This document shows positions 34,286-43,880 of a stretch of 49,315 bases of DNA, in pieces. Location of the stretch: NCBI RefSeq assembly GCF_001677955.1, contig NZ_LELA01000019.1:1-49315 (forward strand), in the 5' to 3' direction. The stretch's first letter is position 1, and each line of letters starts with the position of its first letter. The stretch is from Chryseobacterium sp. BGARF1 (GTDB lineage Bacteria > Bacteroidota > Bacteroidia > Flavobacteriales > Weeksellaceae). Position numbers and translations under genes: made by a program. The notes beneath the pieces were generated by a model. The model saw only the letters and a list, made by a program, of their open reading frames with translations, searched no databases and had not been told where the DNA came from.

Positions 34286-35494
34286 ATGAAAAAAACATTT
34301 TTAAGAGCTGCACTTTGCTTATCATTAGCAGTAAGCTTTACATCGGTAGCTGTTTCTTGTAGTAACAATGATGATACGGAAGAAGTATCTTCAACTCTTG
34401 ATCCGAACGATTTCAAAGGTGACATCCAATCTGGACAGACCGTTACATTAGATGCTACAAAAACATATAAACTAACTGGAAAACTTTGGGTAAAAGAAGG
34501 AGCTACTTTGATCATTCCTGCAGGAACTAAAATTGTAGCAAGTGAAGGAGCAAATTACCTAATCGTAGATAGAGGTGCTAAAATCTTTATCAACGGTACA
34601 GCTGCTGCTCCAGTAGTTTTTGAAGGAGCAGTAAACAAGCCAGGAAGCTGGGGAGGAATTGTAGTTTTAGGAAAAGCACCATCTAACAGAAGTGCTGCTG
34701 GAACTTCTACTTCAGAACTTGGAGAATTAACTTATGGTGGAACGACCAAAGATGATAACTCTGGATCAATTCAGTATGTTAAAATCAAAAACAGTGGATT
34801 TAAATATAACCCTTCAAAAGAATTTAACGGTCTTTCTCTTTTCGGAGTAGGTAGCGGAACTAAAGTTTCTTATGTATATATTTACGATGGAGCTGATGAT
34901 GGTGTAGAATTTTTCGGTGGTAATGTAAATGCAGATCATATCGTTGTACTTGGTGTAGGAGATGATAGTATTGACTGGACAGAAGGATGGCAAGGTACAG
35001 CTGAATATATTTATGCTGCTAGAAAAAAAGAGTATGCAAACGATGCTGAACCAGGTAACAGAGGCGTTGAAGCTGATACTCAAGATCCAGATCATGATAC
35101 AACTTTCGGAAATGGAGCTTCTAATCCTACAATTAAAAATGCAACATTCTTAGGAAATACAAAAGGTACTGAATCTCAGGCAATGAAAATCAGAGCAGGT
35201 TCTCAAGGAAAATTCGATAATATTGTTTTAGCTAATTTCTCTACAGGAATTGATTTTGAAACTAACAGAACTCTTACTTGGTTCCAAGGAGGTTCATATG
35301 TGAAAAATGTTCGTTTTGAAAGTATCGGAACTAATATTAAAGCTAAAAATACAGCTGGTACAGCTGTTGATTTAACAGCCGCAGTACTTGTTAATACAGC
35401 AGCAAATGGTGCTGGTAATGGGTCATCTCTTCCAACTTGGGCACAAGGATGGACTGGGGTTTCTACTTTTACTGCAACTGATGCAGGAAATTAG
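34286..35494 (+). CDS. Surface lipoprotein with right-handed beta-helix, partner of the TonB receptor
   Basis: 402 aa. Lipoprotein signal with Cys25 (VAVSC), followed at once by SNNDDTEE. Acidic residues just after the lipidated Cys act as the lipoprotein surface-export signal in Bacteroidetes. The body is a run of Gly/Asn-rich beta-helix turns (TLIIPAGTKIVA, KIFINGTAAAPVVFEG, SWGGIVVLGKAP, FNGLSLFGVG, DGADDGVEFFGGNVN). The segment DTQDPDHDTTFGN could bind a cation. Probably captures the ligand for the receptor encoded 17 nt upstream. Paralogue of the 35717-36880 product. Confidence 0.85.
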   Translation: MKKTFLRAALCLSLAVSFTSVAVSCSNNDDTEEVSSTLDPNDFKGDIQSGQTVTLDATKTYKLTGKLWVKEGATLIIPAGTKIVASEGANYLIVDRGAKIFINGTAAAPVVFEGAVNKPGSWGGIVVLGKAPSNRSAAGTSTSELGELTYGGTTKDDNSGSIQYVKIKNSGFKYNPSKEFNGLSLFGVGSGTKVSYVYIYDGADDGVEFFGGNVNADHIVVLGVGDDSIDWTEGWQGTAEYIYAARKKEYANDAEPGNRGVEADTQDPDHDTTFGNGASNPTIKNATFLGNTKGTESQAMKIRAGSQGKFDNIVLANFSTGIDFETNRTLTWFQGGSYVKNVRFESIGTNIKAKNTAGTAVDLTAAVLVNTAANGAGNGSSLPTWAQGWTGVSTFTATDAGN

Positions 35495-35525
35495 TAAGTA
35501 ATTAGTTTCTTCATATCAAATTGAA

Positions 35526-35559
35526 AACCACGCCCGGAATTTATTTTCCAGGCGTGGTT
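35526..35559 (+). terminator. Terminator after the receptor/lipoprotein operon
   Basis: AACCACGCC (35526-35534) pairs with GGCGTGGTT (35551-35559), followed by ATTTTTTA. Confidence 0.85.
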
Positions 35560-35716
35560 ATTTTTTACCATAAACTTAAATTTTCTTTTAAATATTTAAA
35601 TTAAAATCAATTCATCAGATTTTGAATTGGGATAATAAACAGAAAAATGGTAATTTGGTCTTCTCATTCAAAATAGATTGATAAAAATCTCGTTGAAGAA
35701 GAGTAACCTGAGAATT

Positions 35717-36880
35717 ATGAAGAAAAATCATTTAAAAATAATCGTTGCAGCCTTTATAATTGGCTCATCATTTATTATTCATTCGTGCAGTAAAGATGAA
35801 GATATAAGTTCTGAAATTGCCGTGATAGGAATCGCTCAGGATCCAAACAATTTTAAAGGTGACGTTACCAACGGGCAAGTGGTGACTCTTGATCCGATGA
35901 TGTCTTATAAACTCACGGGCATTGTTACGGTAAAAAATGGCGGAACTCTCGTTATTCCTGCCGGAACAAGAATTACCGCTACAGCGGGAGCTTTATCTTA
36001 TGTTCTTGTCGAGCAGGGCGGAAAGATTTATGCGAACGGAACTGCGGGTTCTCCAGTTTTATTCACATCTGCTACAGCCGAAGCCGGAAATTGGGGCGGA
36101 ATCGTAATTTGTGGTAAAGCTCCGGTTAATACAGGAAGTACAGGTTTATCAGAGATAGGAAATTTAACTTACGGAGGTTCCGAAGCTGAAGATAATTCAG
36201 GATCTCTGAACTTTGTAAGAATAGAATATGCCGGTGCCGAATTCGCTGCGGGTAAAAAATTCAATGGTCTTTCGCTTTTCGGAATTGGTAACAAAACCCG
36301 AGTAGAAAGTGTAGCAGTTTTAAATAATGCGGATGACGGTATTGAAATTTATGGCGGAACAGTAAACGTTTCATATATTGTTTCGATTGGGAATACGAAT
36401 AATGCATTTAGCTATAAAGACGGATGGATTGGTAGCGCATCCAATATTTTCACTAAAAGAAAAGCTGATGGTACTGGAAATACTGGGATTATAGGGATTA
36501 ATAATGCAGGAAACGACAATGCCTCACCAAGATCAAATCCTACTATTAAAAATGTCACCTTTATCGGTGGAGCGTCCGGTGAATCAAACGGAATAAAACT
36601 AAAACAAGGAACTTTCGCAACGTTAGATAATATTGTCGTTTCTGATTGGTCAACTGGAATTAATATTGAAAGTGATTCTACAGTCGCTCGTTTCAACGGT
36701 AAAAAAAGAATCACAAATGTTTTGTTTAAAGATACAACAAGCGAAGTTTCTTTAAAATCTTCTGCAGGTGCGACAGTTCCTGTTGTAGACACCACTTATA
36801 CTAAAAAACCTGATGCAACCGGAGCCGGGAATGGAGTTTTAACGCCATCTTGGGCAATCGGATGGTCTGGATTACCATAA
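35717..36880 (+). CDS. Second beta-helix surface lipoprotein (paralogue)
   Basis: 387 aa from Met at 35717; the open frame starts 13 codons earlier, but the lipoprotein signal begins here. Cys24 (IIHSC) is followed by SKDED, an acidic surface-export signal. Its beta-helix aligns throughout with the 34286-35494 product: DPNNFKGDV, YKLTGIV, IPAGT, WGGIV..GKAP, FNGLSLFGIG, ADDGIEIYGG. It is separated from the first copy by a terminator, so its expression is probably independent. It may bind a related ligand. Confidence 0.83.
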   Translation: MKKNHLKIIVAAFIIGSSFIIHSCSKDEDISSEIAVIGIAQDPNNFKGDVTNGQVVTLDPMMSYKLTGIVTVKNGGTLVIPAGTRITATAGALSYVLVEQGGKIYANGTAGSPVLFTSATAEAGNWGGIVICGKAPVNTGSTGLSEIGNLTYGGSEAEDNSGSLNFVRIEYAGAEFAAGKKFNGLSLFGIGNKTRVESVAVLNNADDGIEIYGGTVNVSYIVSIGNTNNAFSYKDGWIGSASNIFTKRKADGTGNTGIIGINNAGNDNASPRSNPTIKNVTFIGGASGESNGIKLKQGTFATLDNIVVSDWSTGINIESDSTVARFNGKKRITNVLFKDTTSEVSLKSSAGATVPVVDTTYTKKPDATGAGNGVLTPSWAIGWSGLP

Positions 36881-36900
36881 TTAAATTTAAATTCGATATA

Positions 36901-36930
36901 AAATTCCTTAGAAATATTTCTGAGGAATTT
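36901..36930 (+). terminator. Terminator of the second beta-helix gene
   Basis: AAATTCCTTAGAA (36901-36913) pairs with TTCTGAGGAATTT (36918-36930) with one wobble, then a run of T's. Confidence 0.85.
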
Positions 36931-37173
36931 TTTTCTTTAAACAATTAACTTATATTATTTTCAGCTAGAATTTACCTTAATAAATGAGAGGTTATAATAT
37001 AGATAGTGCGTAAGCTTCGCGCAGCAAATTTATTTGCCTTTGCAGCTTATCTAAACAGTTTCTAAAAAATCTTTGCGTTTAAATTTTACTCAAATATTTA
37101 ATTTTCGATATTCAAAGTTAAGGAGCAAAGAATAATCAACTAGTTGATTTCAAAAAGCTAGAATTATTCTTTC
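36931..37173. repeat. Intergenic region with dispersed repeat phrases
   Basis: Holds AATCTTTGCGTTT (near 37069) and AAGGAGCAAAGAAT (near 37120), phrases that recur in the 16570-16618 region, the first in inverted orientation. Also a GC-rich GCGTAAGCTTCGCGCAGC. No gene. Promoter of the downstream genes not identified. Confidence 0.4.
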
Positions 37174-38019
37174 TTACTCTTTGAATTGAGAAGGCGTCAT
37201 TCCTGTGTGTGACTTAAAAAATTTTGAAAAACTTGCCTGATCATAAAATCCCAAATCAAAAACAATATCTTTCACCGATTTTTCTGAAACTTTCAGAAGA
37301 CGTTTGGCTTCAAGTAAAATCCTATCCTGAATAAGAGATGAAGCTGAAGAATTAATGCTTTTTTTACAAATAATATTTAAATAATTGGGTGAAATATTAA
37401 GCTTTTCAGCATAAAAAGAAACTGAACGTTCTTCCTTGAAATGTTCATCAATAAGGTTTAAAAATTTTGAAAAAACAGGATTTGAATGGTATTGCTCATC
37501 ATTCTTAAAAATAAATTCGACTGCTTCACTGATGAGTAATCCAATCATTTCGCTTCGCTTCTGGATCATTTCCCAAAAAACATTTTTGTCATTCAACAGC
37601 TTTTTGATGGTCTTAAATTCATAAACCAAAAAATTAAATCGTTCATCTGAAAGATCTATTACAGGGTGATCCTGGTAAAATAATTGTGAAAATCTCAAAG
37701 CAGGAATTAAACTTTCAAACCAAGCTCTGCTTATCATCAACTGATATCCCACTGTTCCGGCTTCAATATCCCATTGATGCACCTGATCGGGAAAAACCAG
37801 ATGAATCTGATGATCTTTCACCTCATACTCTACAAAATCGATGGTATGATTACCTTTTGCCTTTTCAAAAATATTAATGATAAAAAAATCATGTTTGTGC
37901 GGATCATCGATAGAACGTTCATCATAAAGATTATTGAACAAGAGGTGTGTTTCCAAAGAATGATCATCCTTGAAATCCTGAATACCCAAAACCGGAAAAT
38001 GATCTGAACGACGACTCAT
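37174..38019 (-). CDS. AraC-family transcriptional regulator with cupin sensor
   Basis: 281 aa from Met at 38019 (MSRRSDHFPVLGIQDF); the frame opens 16 codons earlier, but this start fits the family. N-terminal cupin (HKHDFFIINIFEKAKGNHTIDF...VFPDQVHQW), then a C-terminal AraC domain with SVSFYAEKLNISPNYLNIICKK and VKDIVFDLGFYDQASFSKFF. Stand-alone regulator of an unknown target; no sugar or other pathway gene is adjacent. Confidence 0.88.
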   Translation of the reverse strand: MSRRSDHFPVLGIQDFKDDHSLETHLLFNNLYDERSIDDPHKHDFFIINIFEKAKGNHTIDFVEYEVKDHQIHLVFPDQVHQWDIEAGTVGYQLMISRAWFESLIPALRFSQLFYQDHPVIDLSDERFNFLVYEFKTIKKLLNDKNVFWEMIQKRSEMIGLLISEAVEFIFKNDEQYHSNPVFSKFLNLIDEHFKEERSVSFYAEKLNISPNYLNIICKKSINSSASSLIQDRILLEAKRLLKVSEKSVKDIVFDLGFYDQASFSKFFKSHTGMTPSQFKE

Positions 38020-38237
38020 TCCAAATGATTTTTGCCTAAAATTAGTAAAATTTATGCAGGAAATCATTTTTAGATAGATTTAGATATTAGATGACAGATA
38101 ATAGACTTACAATCTTTGTTTACTGATTGACCAGATTTATGTATTTATTTTATCTGCCTGATCTATACAATCTGCGAGAACAATATAAAAACTGATTGGA
38201 AAAATCCTTTCAAAGTTTCATGTAGATAGTAAGAGTT
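38020..38237. other. Short non-coding region
   Basis: AT-rich. It contains TCTGCCTGATCTATACAATC followed by TGCGAGAA (about 38150-38180), a phrase typical of decayed flavobacterial intergenic repeats. Nothing else seen. Confidence 0.3.
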
Positions 38238-38903
38238 TTAAGATTCTAAAATTTTTATGATCTCTTTATATTCCAAAGATTTTGCGTGTTCTAATGCAGT
38301 AATTCCATCTTTGTCTACAATATCTTTTGCGCCTTTATCTTTAAGGATCTGAACGATTTGCTGATATTTTAAACTTCCGTCACCTAAAATCACCGCTTCC
38401 ATCAAAGCTGTCCATCCCAATCTGTTTACATGATCAATAGGAAAACCTTCTGTATTCGCCAAAACTTTTACCGTTTCTACATGGCCTCTTTCGCAGGCAG
38501 GAATTAAAGCCGTTCCGTTGTATCTGTTGAAAACGTCAAAACGGGCTCCGTTTTTCAGAAATAATTTCACCAATTCGGTCTGTCCGTTTGCACCCGCAAA
38601 CAAAAACGGACTGTCCAATTGTTGATCCTGCAGGTTAACATCCGCTTTATATTCTACAAGAAGTTTCGCAATTTTTATCTTTTTTCCTACGGCTGCAAGA
38701 AGCAGCAAAGACCTTCCTCTCGAATCTTTCGTATCCACATCGGCTCCGTTTTCCAAAGCCGTTCTTAATCCTTCTGCATTATTGCTTTTTACAAGCTCAA
38801 TCACATTTTCATCATTGTTCATAATTTCTTTTACAGGTTGAGAAAAGCTTTTTTCGCAAGCATTTACACTGATAAAACACAACAGAAAAAACAAAACTTT
38901 CAT
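38238..38903 (-). CDS. Exported ankyrin-repeat protein
   Basis: 221 aa. Hydrophobic N-terminus with a possible lipobox (VNAC, Cys16). Then about five ankyrin repeats from residue 37 on: SNNAEGLRTALENGADVDTK, GRSLLLLAAVGKKIKIAKLL, and so on, to the C-terminal EYKEIIKILES. Ankyrin lipoproteins of this type are probable protein-binding factors in the periplasm. It starts 18 nt after the amidohydrolase gene, so they are co-transcribed and may act together. Confidence 0.85.
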   Translation of the reverse strand: MKVLFFLLCFISVNACEKSFSQPVKEIMNNDENVIELVKSNNAEGLRTALENGADVDTKDSRGRSLLLLAAVGKKIKIAKLLVEYKADVNLQDQQLDSPFLFAGANGQTELVKLFLKNGARFDVFNRYNGTALIPACERGHVETVKVLANTEGFPIDHVNRLGWTALMEAVILGDGSLKYQQIVQILKDKGAKDIVDKDGITALEHAKSLEYKEIIKILES

Positions 38904-38921
38904 CGCCTGATTTTTATTTAA

Positions 38922-40259
38922 TTAAAATACCACGTTCCCTCTATAAATAAGAGATTCTACGTTTGAAATTCTTGATACCGCTTCTGCAGAACAGCTTGCA
39001 TTGAGCAGAACAAAATCGGCATTATCACCGGTTTTCGGCCATTGCTGAACGCCTTTATCATCCAAAGGAGTTAGATTTGCCGTTGCTAATTTTAAACTTC
39101 TTGAAAGCAAAAATTCAGTCGACTGACCGTAAAGCTGGGCAAAAAGATTGGCTTTCTCCAAAACACTTCCGGTTCCGTACGTATTCCAATGATCGACGAT
39201 ACTGTCGTTTCCGGTATAAACGGTTACATTATGTTTTTGTAAAGTCGGAAGCGGCATGATCAGATTTCCGATAGGGATCGTTGAAGCAATTCCCACTTGA
39301 GCGTTACCTAATTTTTCTGCAATCTCTTCCTGTTTTATTTTATCTAATTTTCCTAAGACAAAACAATGACTAAAAAATGTTTTTCCTTTCAGAGAAGGGT
39401 TTTCATTCACTTTATCGATAAGATATTCAACCGTTTTCAAACCTGATTCTCCGGTTTCATGCAAATGAATATCAATTCCTTTTTGATGGTCTAAAGCGAG
39501 TTGTACCGTAAAATCAATTGTTTTTTCAATCGCGCCGTCAATCGTGTAAGGATCTACTCCACCAATAAAATCGATATTCATCTGAGCCGCTTCTTTCAAA
39601 TAAGGAACAGAATCTTTGTAAAAAACTCCGTGTTGCGGAAAAGCTACAATTTCTGCTCCGAAACTTTTCTTTTTATTATCTAAAGCTTTCTGTAGATTTT
39701 TCAAAGAATCGAGCTTGGAAGTTGGTTCAATATTCACATGACTTCTTGCAAAAGCAGTTCCTTTAGACTGAATCAATTCAATCATTTTTTCTGCTTTGTA
39801 GGTAGAGTTTTTCAGAATTTCCGGCATAATCTGTTCTTCCAAAGCAATCATTCCTTTTACTCCGCCTTTTCTTTTTCTTACAGCCTGCCATTTGTCGCCA
39901 TAAAAAGTTTTATCGAGGTGAATGTGCATATCTTTAAAAGCCGGAAGCATCAGAAATCCCTTTGCATCCACCGCTTTCGCTTTCGGATTATTTGGAGCTA
40001 TTTTTGTAATTTTTCCGTTTTCTGTTTCCACTAAAAACAAATCTGTCTTTGTAGAAATCACTTCGCCTTCTTCATATTCAAAACCGGTTTCAAGGCGGAC
40101 ATTTTTAAGAATTAATTTACCATTTACTCCTAAAACTTTATCTTCAGAAAGCGTTTTTGCACTCATCACTTTAGGCGTTAAAGTAATTCCAGCCATTGCT
40201 AAAGCAGAGCTTTTCAAAAAATCTTTTCGCGAAATATTATTAGACCTTTCCATATTCAA
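38922..40259 (-). CDS. Exported amidohydrolase (cytosine-deaminase-like)
   Basis: 445 aa (a start at Met3 is possible). The N-terminus NISRKDFLKSSALAMAGITL resembles a Tat signal but has only one Arg before the hydrophobic stretch. Amidohydrolase metal ligands: HIH (His112, His114) in KDMHIHLDKTF, His in DIHLHETGE, His in FFSHCFVL, Asp in YTGNDSIVDHW. Family members of this subgroup deaminate or hydrolyse cyclic amides such as cytosine; the substrate is not readable. First in a two-gene operon with the ankyrin protein. Confidence 0.85.
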   Translation of the reverse strand: MNMERSNNISRKDFLKSSALAMAGITLTPKVMSAKTLSEDKVLGVNGKLILKNVRLETGFEYEEGEVISTKTDLFLVETENGKITKIAPNNPKAKAVDAKGFLMLPAFKDMHIHLDKTFYGDKWQAVRKRKGGVKGMIALEEQIMPEILKNSTYKAEKMIELIQSKGTAFARSHVNIEPTSKLDSLKNLQKALDNKKKSFGAEIVAFPQHGVFYKDSVPYLKEAAQMNIDFIGGVDPYTIDGAIEKTIDFTVQLALDHQKGIDIHLHETGESGLKTVEYLIDKVNENPSLKGKTFFSHCFVLGKLDKIKQEEIAEKLGNAQVGIASTIPIGNLIMPLPTLQKHNVTVYTGNDSIVDHWNTYGTGSVLEKANLFAQLYGQSTEFLLSRSLKLATANLTPLDDKGVQQWPKTGDNADFVLLNASCSAEAVSRISNVESLIYRGNVVF

Positions 40260-40351
40260 TTTCTATGATACAAAATTAGTAAGAACTAAGGTCTTAGAAT
40301 TGTATCATTTATCACATTGCTTGTATGAATTTTTGATTTTAGAGAAACAAA

Positions 40352-40380
40352 AAAGGATGAAGTTTTAAACCTCATCCTTT
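40352..40380 (-). terminator. Terminator of hemL
   Basis: AAAGGATGA (40352-40360) pairs with TCATCCTTT (40372-40380). A's to the left (40349-40354) make the minus-strand T-run. Confidence 0.75.
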
Positions 40381-40401
40381 GTAAATTTATGTTTTATGAT
40401 C

Positions 40402-41685
40402 TTAAGAATACTGAAATTTTCTTACAGCTTCTAAAGTCATATCGATTTCTTTGTCTTTGATCGCATCGCTGATGAAATACGTTTCATAGCCACTTGGCGG
40501 AAGATAAATTCCGTTGGTTAGCATCTGATGAAAGAAATTATTGAATAATGCATGATTAGCATTCTGTGCCTCATCAAAATTAGAAACCGCATTGATGTGG
40601 AAGAAAACCGACATCATTGAGCCTTTTCTGTTGATCCTGTGCTCAATTCCTTTTTCACTTAAAATTTTTCCGATTTCAAAGTCTAACGTTTCTGTTGTTT
40701 TAGCTAATCTGTTGAAAAATTCAGGGTCATTTTTAATAATTTGCAAAGTTTTTAAACCTGCTCTCATTGCCAAAGGATTTCCACTTAGTGTTCCTGCCTG
40801 ATAAACGCCACCTTTTGGAGCCAAATGGTCCATAATTTCGTTTCTTCCAGCAAAAGCTCCTACCGGAAGTCCACCTCCGATCACTTTTCCATAAGTTACC
40901 AGATCGGCTTTCACATTAAACAATTCCTGAGCGCCACCAAATGCCAATCTGAAACCTGTCATTACTTCATCGAAGATCAATAAAGCTCCGTTTTCGTCAC
41001 AGATCTTTCTTAATTTTTGTAAGAAATCATTTTCAGGAAGTACACAACCCATGTTTCCTGCAACCGGCTCAATAATTACCGCTGCAATTTCACCCTGATT
41101 ATGTCTGAACAGATCTTTTACCTGCTCAAAATCATTATATCTTGCTAACAAAGTATCTTTTGCTGTTCCAGCCGTTACGCCCGGAGAATTTGGATTTCCA
41201 AAAGTTGCTGCACCACTTCCCGCTTTTATCAAAAATGAATCTGAATGACCATGATAACAGCCTTCAAACTTGATGAATTTATCTCTTCCTGTAAAACCTC
41301 TTGCCAGTCTGATTGCGCTCATGCAAGCTTCTGTTCCTGAAGAGACCATTCTGATCTGGTCGATATTCGGAACATTTTCAGTGATGAATTTTGCGATCTC
41401 AGTTTCCAATTCAGTGGGTGCACCAAAAGAGAAGCCTTTTTCTGCCTGAATTTTTAATTCTTCTAAAACTTCAGGATGTGTATGACCCAAAATTGCAGGT
41501 CCCCAAGAATTAATGTAGTCTACATACGTGTTGTCATCGGCATCCGTAAGGTAAGCACCTTTCGCAGATTTCATAAAAACGGGAACTCCACCCACCGATT
41601 TAAACGCACGAACCGGAGAATTTACACCTCCCGGAATATATTTGTAAGCCTCTTCAAATAAAGCTGAACTTCTTTGGTATTTCAT
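40402..41685 (-). CDS. hemL: Glutamate-1-semialdehyde 2,1-aminomutase
   Basis: 427-aa class-III aminotransferase. PLP lysine Lys267 in [24 protein letters not shown] (Asp239, Glu240), [15 protein letters not shown] and the [11 protein letters not shown] gate loop are all intact. It converts glutamate-1-semialdehyde to 5-aminolevulinate in the C5 route to haem. Other hem genes are not adjacent. Confidence 0.98.
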   Translation of the reverse strand: MKYQRSSALFEEAYKYIPGGVNSPVRAFKSVGGVPVFMKSAKGAYLTDADDNTYVDYINSWGPAILGHTHPEVLEELKIQAEKGFSFGAPTELETEIAKFITENVPNIDQIRMVSSGTEACMSAIRLARGFTGRDKFIKFEGCYHGHSDSFLIKAGSGAATFGNPNSPGVTAGTAKDTLLARYNDFEQVKDLFRHNQGEIAAVIIEPVAGNMGCVLPENDFLQKLRKICDENGALLIFDEVMTGFRLAFGGAQELFNVKADLVTYGKVIGGGLPVGAFAGRNEIMDHLAPKGGVYQAGTLSGNPLAMRAGLKTLQIIKNDPEFFNRLAKTTETLDFEIGKILSEKGIEHRINRKGSMMSVFFHINAVSNFDEAQNANHALFNNFFHQMLTNGIYLPPSGYETYFISDAIKDKEIDMTLEAVRKFQYS

Positions 41686-41691
41686 TATTAT

Positions 41692-41762
41692 TTAGTTGAT
41701 AGTTGATGGTAATTAGTTGATAGCAATTAATTGTCAGTTCTTAAAACTAACAACCATCAACT
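41692..41762. repeat. Intergenic repeat with direct and inverted copies
   Basis: TTAGTTGATAG occurs at 41692-41702 and 41713-41723 (21 bp apart). AGTTGATGGT (41701-41710) is inverted at 41753-41762 (ACCATCAACT). The type is common in Chryseobacterium. It lies in the leader of hemL, downstream of the glucosaminidase gene. Confidence 0.55.
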
Positions 41763-41780
41763 AAAACCTAACAACTGATT

Positions 41781-42839
41781 TTAGTTTCTAGGTTTTTTGT
41801 CAATCAGATAAATAAGCTGTCCAGCGGATGGTTTCTGACCTTCATCCATTCTGTTTTTAGCGTATAATTTATGGAGTTTAATGCCAAATTTCTGTGCGAT
41901 ATCATACATATCTTCGCCAGATTCGGCTTTGTAGGTTGCTGTATTTCCTTCAGAATTTTTAGATTCCAAGAAAACGACCTCATTTTTCACTAATGCAGTT
42001 CCTTCTAGCTCATTCCACTTGGTTAATTTGCTTTCGCTAATTTTAAATTTCTTAGCTATATACTGTACATCAGTATCTTCAGGAATCACAATATACTTTA
42101 AACCGCCATTAGGATGGCTTTTGATTAAAATTGAATTAAGGATTTCTGCTTTGGTTTTTATTCTCTCCACTCTCTGTTGTTGCTGTGCATAAGAAGTCGC
42201 TTTGTAAGGAACTTTTACAGTAACAGGTGTTGTCGTTTTTTTTGTGGCTTTTGCAGGCTCCATTCTTGCCATGAAAGTACGGTCGTCTTTCAAATCAGGA
42301 TATTTTTTCAAAACGGCATACAAAACTTCTTTAGAACCTACCTCATCAAACTCATACAGCTTATATTTTTCAATTTTACCGATAAGAATTGATGCATAAC
42401 GAGGATTGGTAGCGTAACCTGCTTTTTTTAAACCATGTGCCCAAGCTCTATAATCTTTCATATCAAGATCAAAAAGTTTGGTGTAATATTTTCTTGTTGC
42501 CAAAAATATAGAGTGGTCTTCGTAAGATTGTTTAGGATCGTCATACACTCGGAAGCACTCATTTGGAGCATCATCGGTGTGCTTCATTGTTTTTCCGGTC
42601 CATTCTTCTTTACATTTTATACCGAAGTGGTTTTTTCCTTCCTGCGCCAAACGGCTTTGTCCGCCACCGGTTTCCAAAAGTCCTTGTGCAAGCGTAATTG
42701 AAGCCGGAATTTTGTATTTTTCCATTTCTTCCACCGCATATTGGGCAAATTTCTGGATGTATTGATCTTCTGTAGCCCAGGTCTGAGCTGAGAATTTTGA
42801 TAAAACTAAAAGGCTAATTAGTAAGAAAAGTCTTTTCAT
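41781..42839 (-). CDS. Secreted glucosaminidase with two LysM domains
   Basis: 352 aa from Met at 42839, chosen because the signal peptide MKRLFLLISLLVLSKFSAQ begins here; the frame opens 23 codons upstream. Glucosaminidase (GH73) domain about 20-170 with the catalytic-site phrase ITLAQGLLETGGGQSRLA, then a Pro/Thr/Lys linker and two LysM repeats (YIVIPEDTDVQYIAKKF and YKAESGEDMYDIAQKFG). A peptidoglycan hydrolase for cell separation or wall turnover. Confidence 0.9.
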   Translation of the reverse strand: MKRLFLLISLLVLSKFSAQTWATEDQYIQKFAQYAVEEMEKYKIPASITLAQGLLETGGGQSRLAQEGKNHFGIKCKEEWTGKTMKHTDDAPNECFRVYDDPKQSYEDHSIFLATRKYYTKLFDLDMKDYRAWAHGLKKAGYATNPRYASILIGKIEKYKLYEFDEVGSKEVLYAVLKKYPDLKDDRTFMARMEPAKATKKTTTPVTVKVPYKATSYAQQQQRVERIKTKAEILNSILIKSHPNGGLKYIVIPEDTDVQYIAKKFKISESKLTKWNELEGTALVKNEVVFLESKNSEGNTATYKAESGEDMYDIAQKFGIKLHKLYAKNRMDEGQKPSAGQLIYLIDKKPRN

Positions 42840-42920
42840 GTTTTTTTGATTTTTAAAGCCAGACAAGTAATTTACTTGTATTTTAAAATGGTCGTATGAA
42901 TTCATCATACTTTTTCGGCT

Positions 42921-43829
42921 TTACATTATTAAATTTCTATTTTGTTTTTCTAAAAGCAAATTGGCCCCTTCTATTCCTTGCAAACCTCCGGTATGAAAAC
43001 ACAGAATTTTACTTCCTTCAGGAAAATAATCAGCATCGATCATTTCAAAAACTTTCTGCATCATTTTTCCTGTATACATTGGTTCTAAAGGAATATTAAA
43101 TTTCGCTTTAAAATCATTGATAAAACGAATATTTTCATCATTTATTTTACCATAACCGCCAAAAGCAGCATCGGTTAGATGAAAATTTCTCTTAGAGGTT
43201 AATTCTGAAATTTTGCTTTCTAAAGAAGAGTCTTCAACTACCTTAAAACCTATAACTTTCTGATTATCTTCGCAAAATTCTGAAATCCCCGCCAAAGTAC
43301 CTCCGGTTCCAACTGCTGTGCAAAGATAATCAAAATCTTTTGTATCGTCATTGAGCATCATTTTTACGCCCTGAACAGCGTTTTTATTGGTTCCGCCTTC
43401 TGGAATTATTAAGGCTTCAGGAAATTCATGCTGTAAAAATTCGGTTAATTTTTCTTTATGGCGGTATTCTTCACGGGAGACAAATTTTAAATTCATTCCG
43501 TTTCTTTTGGCAAAAACTAACGTTGGATTATCCCGCCATTTTTGTTCTAATTCTTCGCCTCTTATAATACCTAATGTCTTGATTTTAGAAAAATCTCCTG
43601 TTGCAGAAACAGCAGAGATATGATTAGAATAAGCTCCGCCAAATGTTATGATCAAAGGATTTTCCGGCAGCGTTTCTAAATAATTATTAATGTTATAAAA
43701 AAGTTTCCAGTATTTGTTTCCTGAAATTTGCGGATGAATAAGGTCTTCTCTTTTGATGAAAAGTTTTACTTTTTTATTAATTAAAATTTCCTGAATCGGA
43801 ATGGTTTCTGTCGGAAGTTGTAATAGCAT
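42921..43829 (-). CDS. D-cysteine desulfhydrase / ACC-deaminase-like PLP enzyme
   Basis: 302-aa fold-type II PLP enzyme. Lysine in SGNKYWKL (Lys39), FGGAYSNHISA substrate loop, and VGTGGTLAGI phosphate loop. It belongs to the 1-aminocyclopropane-1-carboxylate deaminase/D-cysteine desulfhydrase family; in bacteria like this D-cysteine breakdown is likelier. The specificity residues cannot be settled by eye. Confidence 0.88.
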   Translation of the reverse strand: MLLQLPTETIPIQEILINKKVKLFIKREDLIHPQISGNKYWKLFYNINNYLETLPENPLIITFGGAYSNHISAVSATGDFSKIKTLGIIRGEELEQKWRDNPTLVFAKRNGMNLKFVSREEYRHKEKLTEFLQHEFPEALIIPEGGTNKNAVQGVKMMLNDDTKDFDYLCTAVGTGGTLAGISEFCEDNQKVIGFKVVEDSSLESKISELTSKRNFHLTDAAFGGYGKINDENIRFINDFKAKFNIPLEPMYTGKMMQKVFEMIDADYFPEGSKILCFHTGGLQGIEGANLLLEKQNRNLIM

Positions 43830-43880
43830 TTCTTAGTTTAAATGATATTTATTTTAACAAAAATAGTTTTTTTGAATCAC

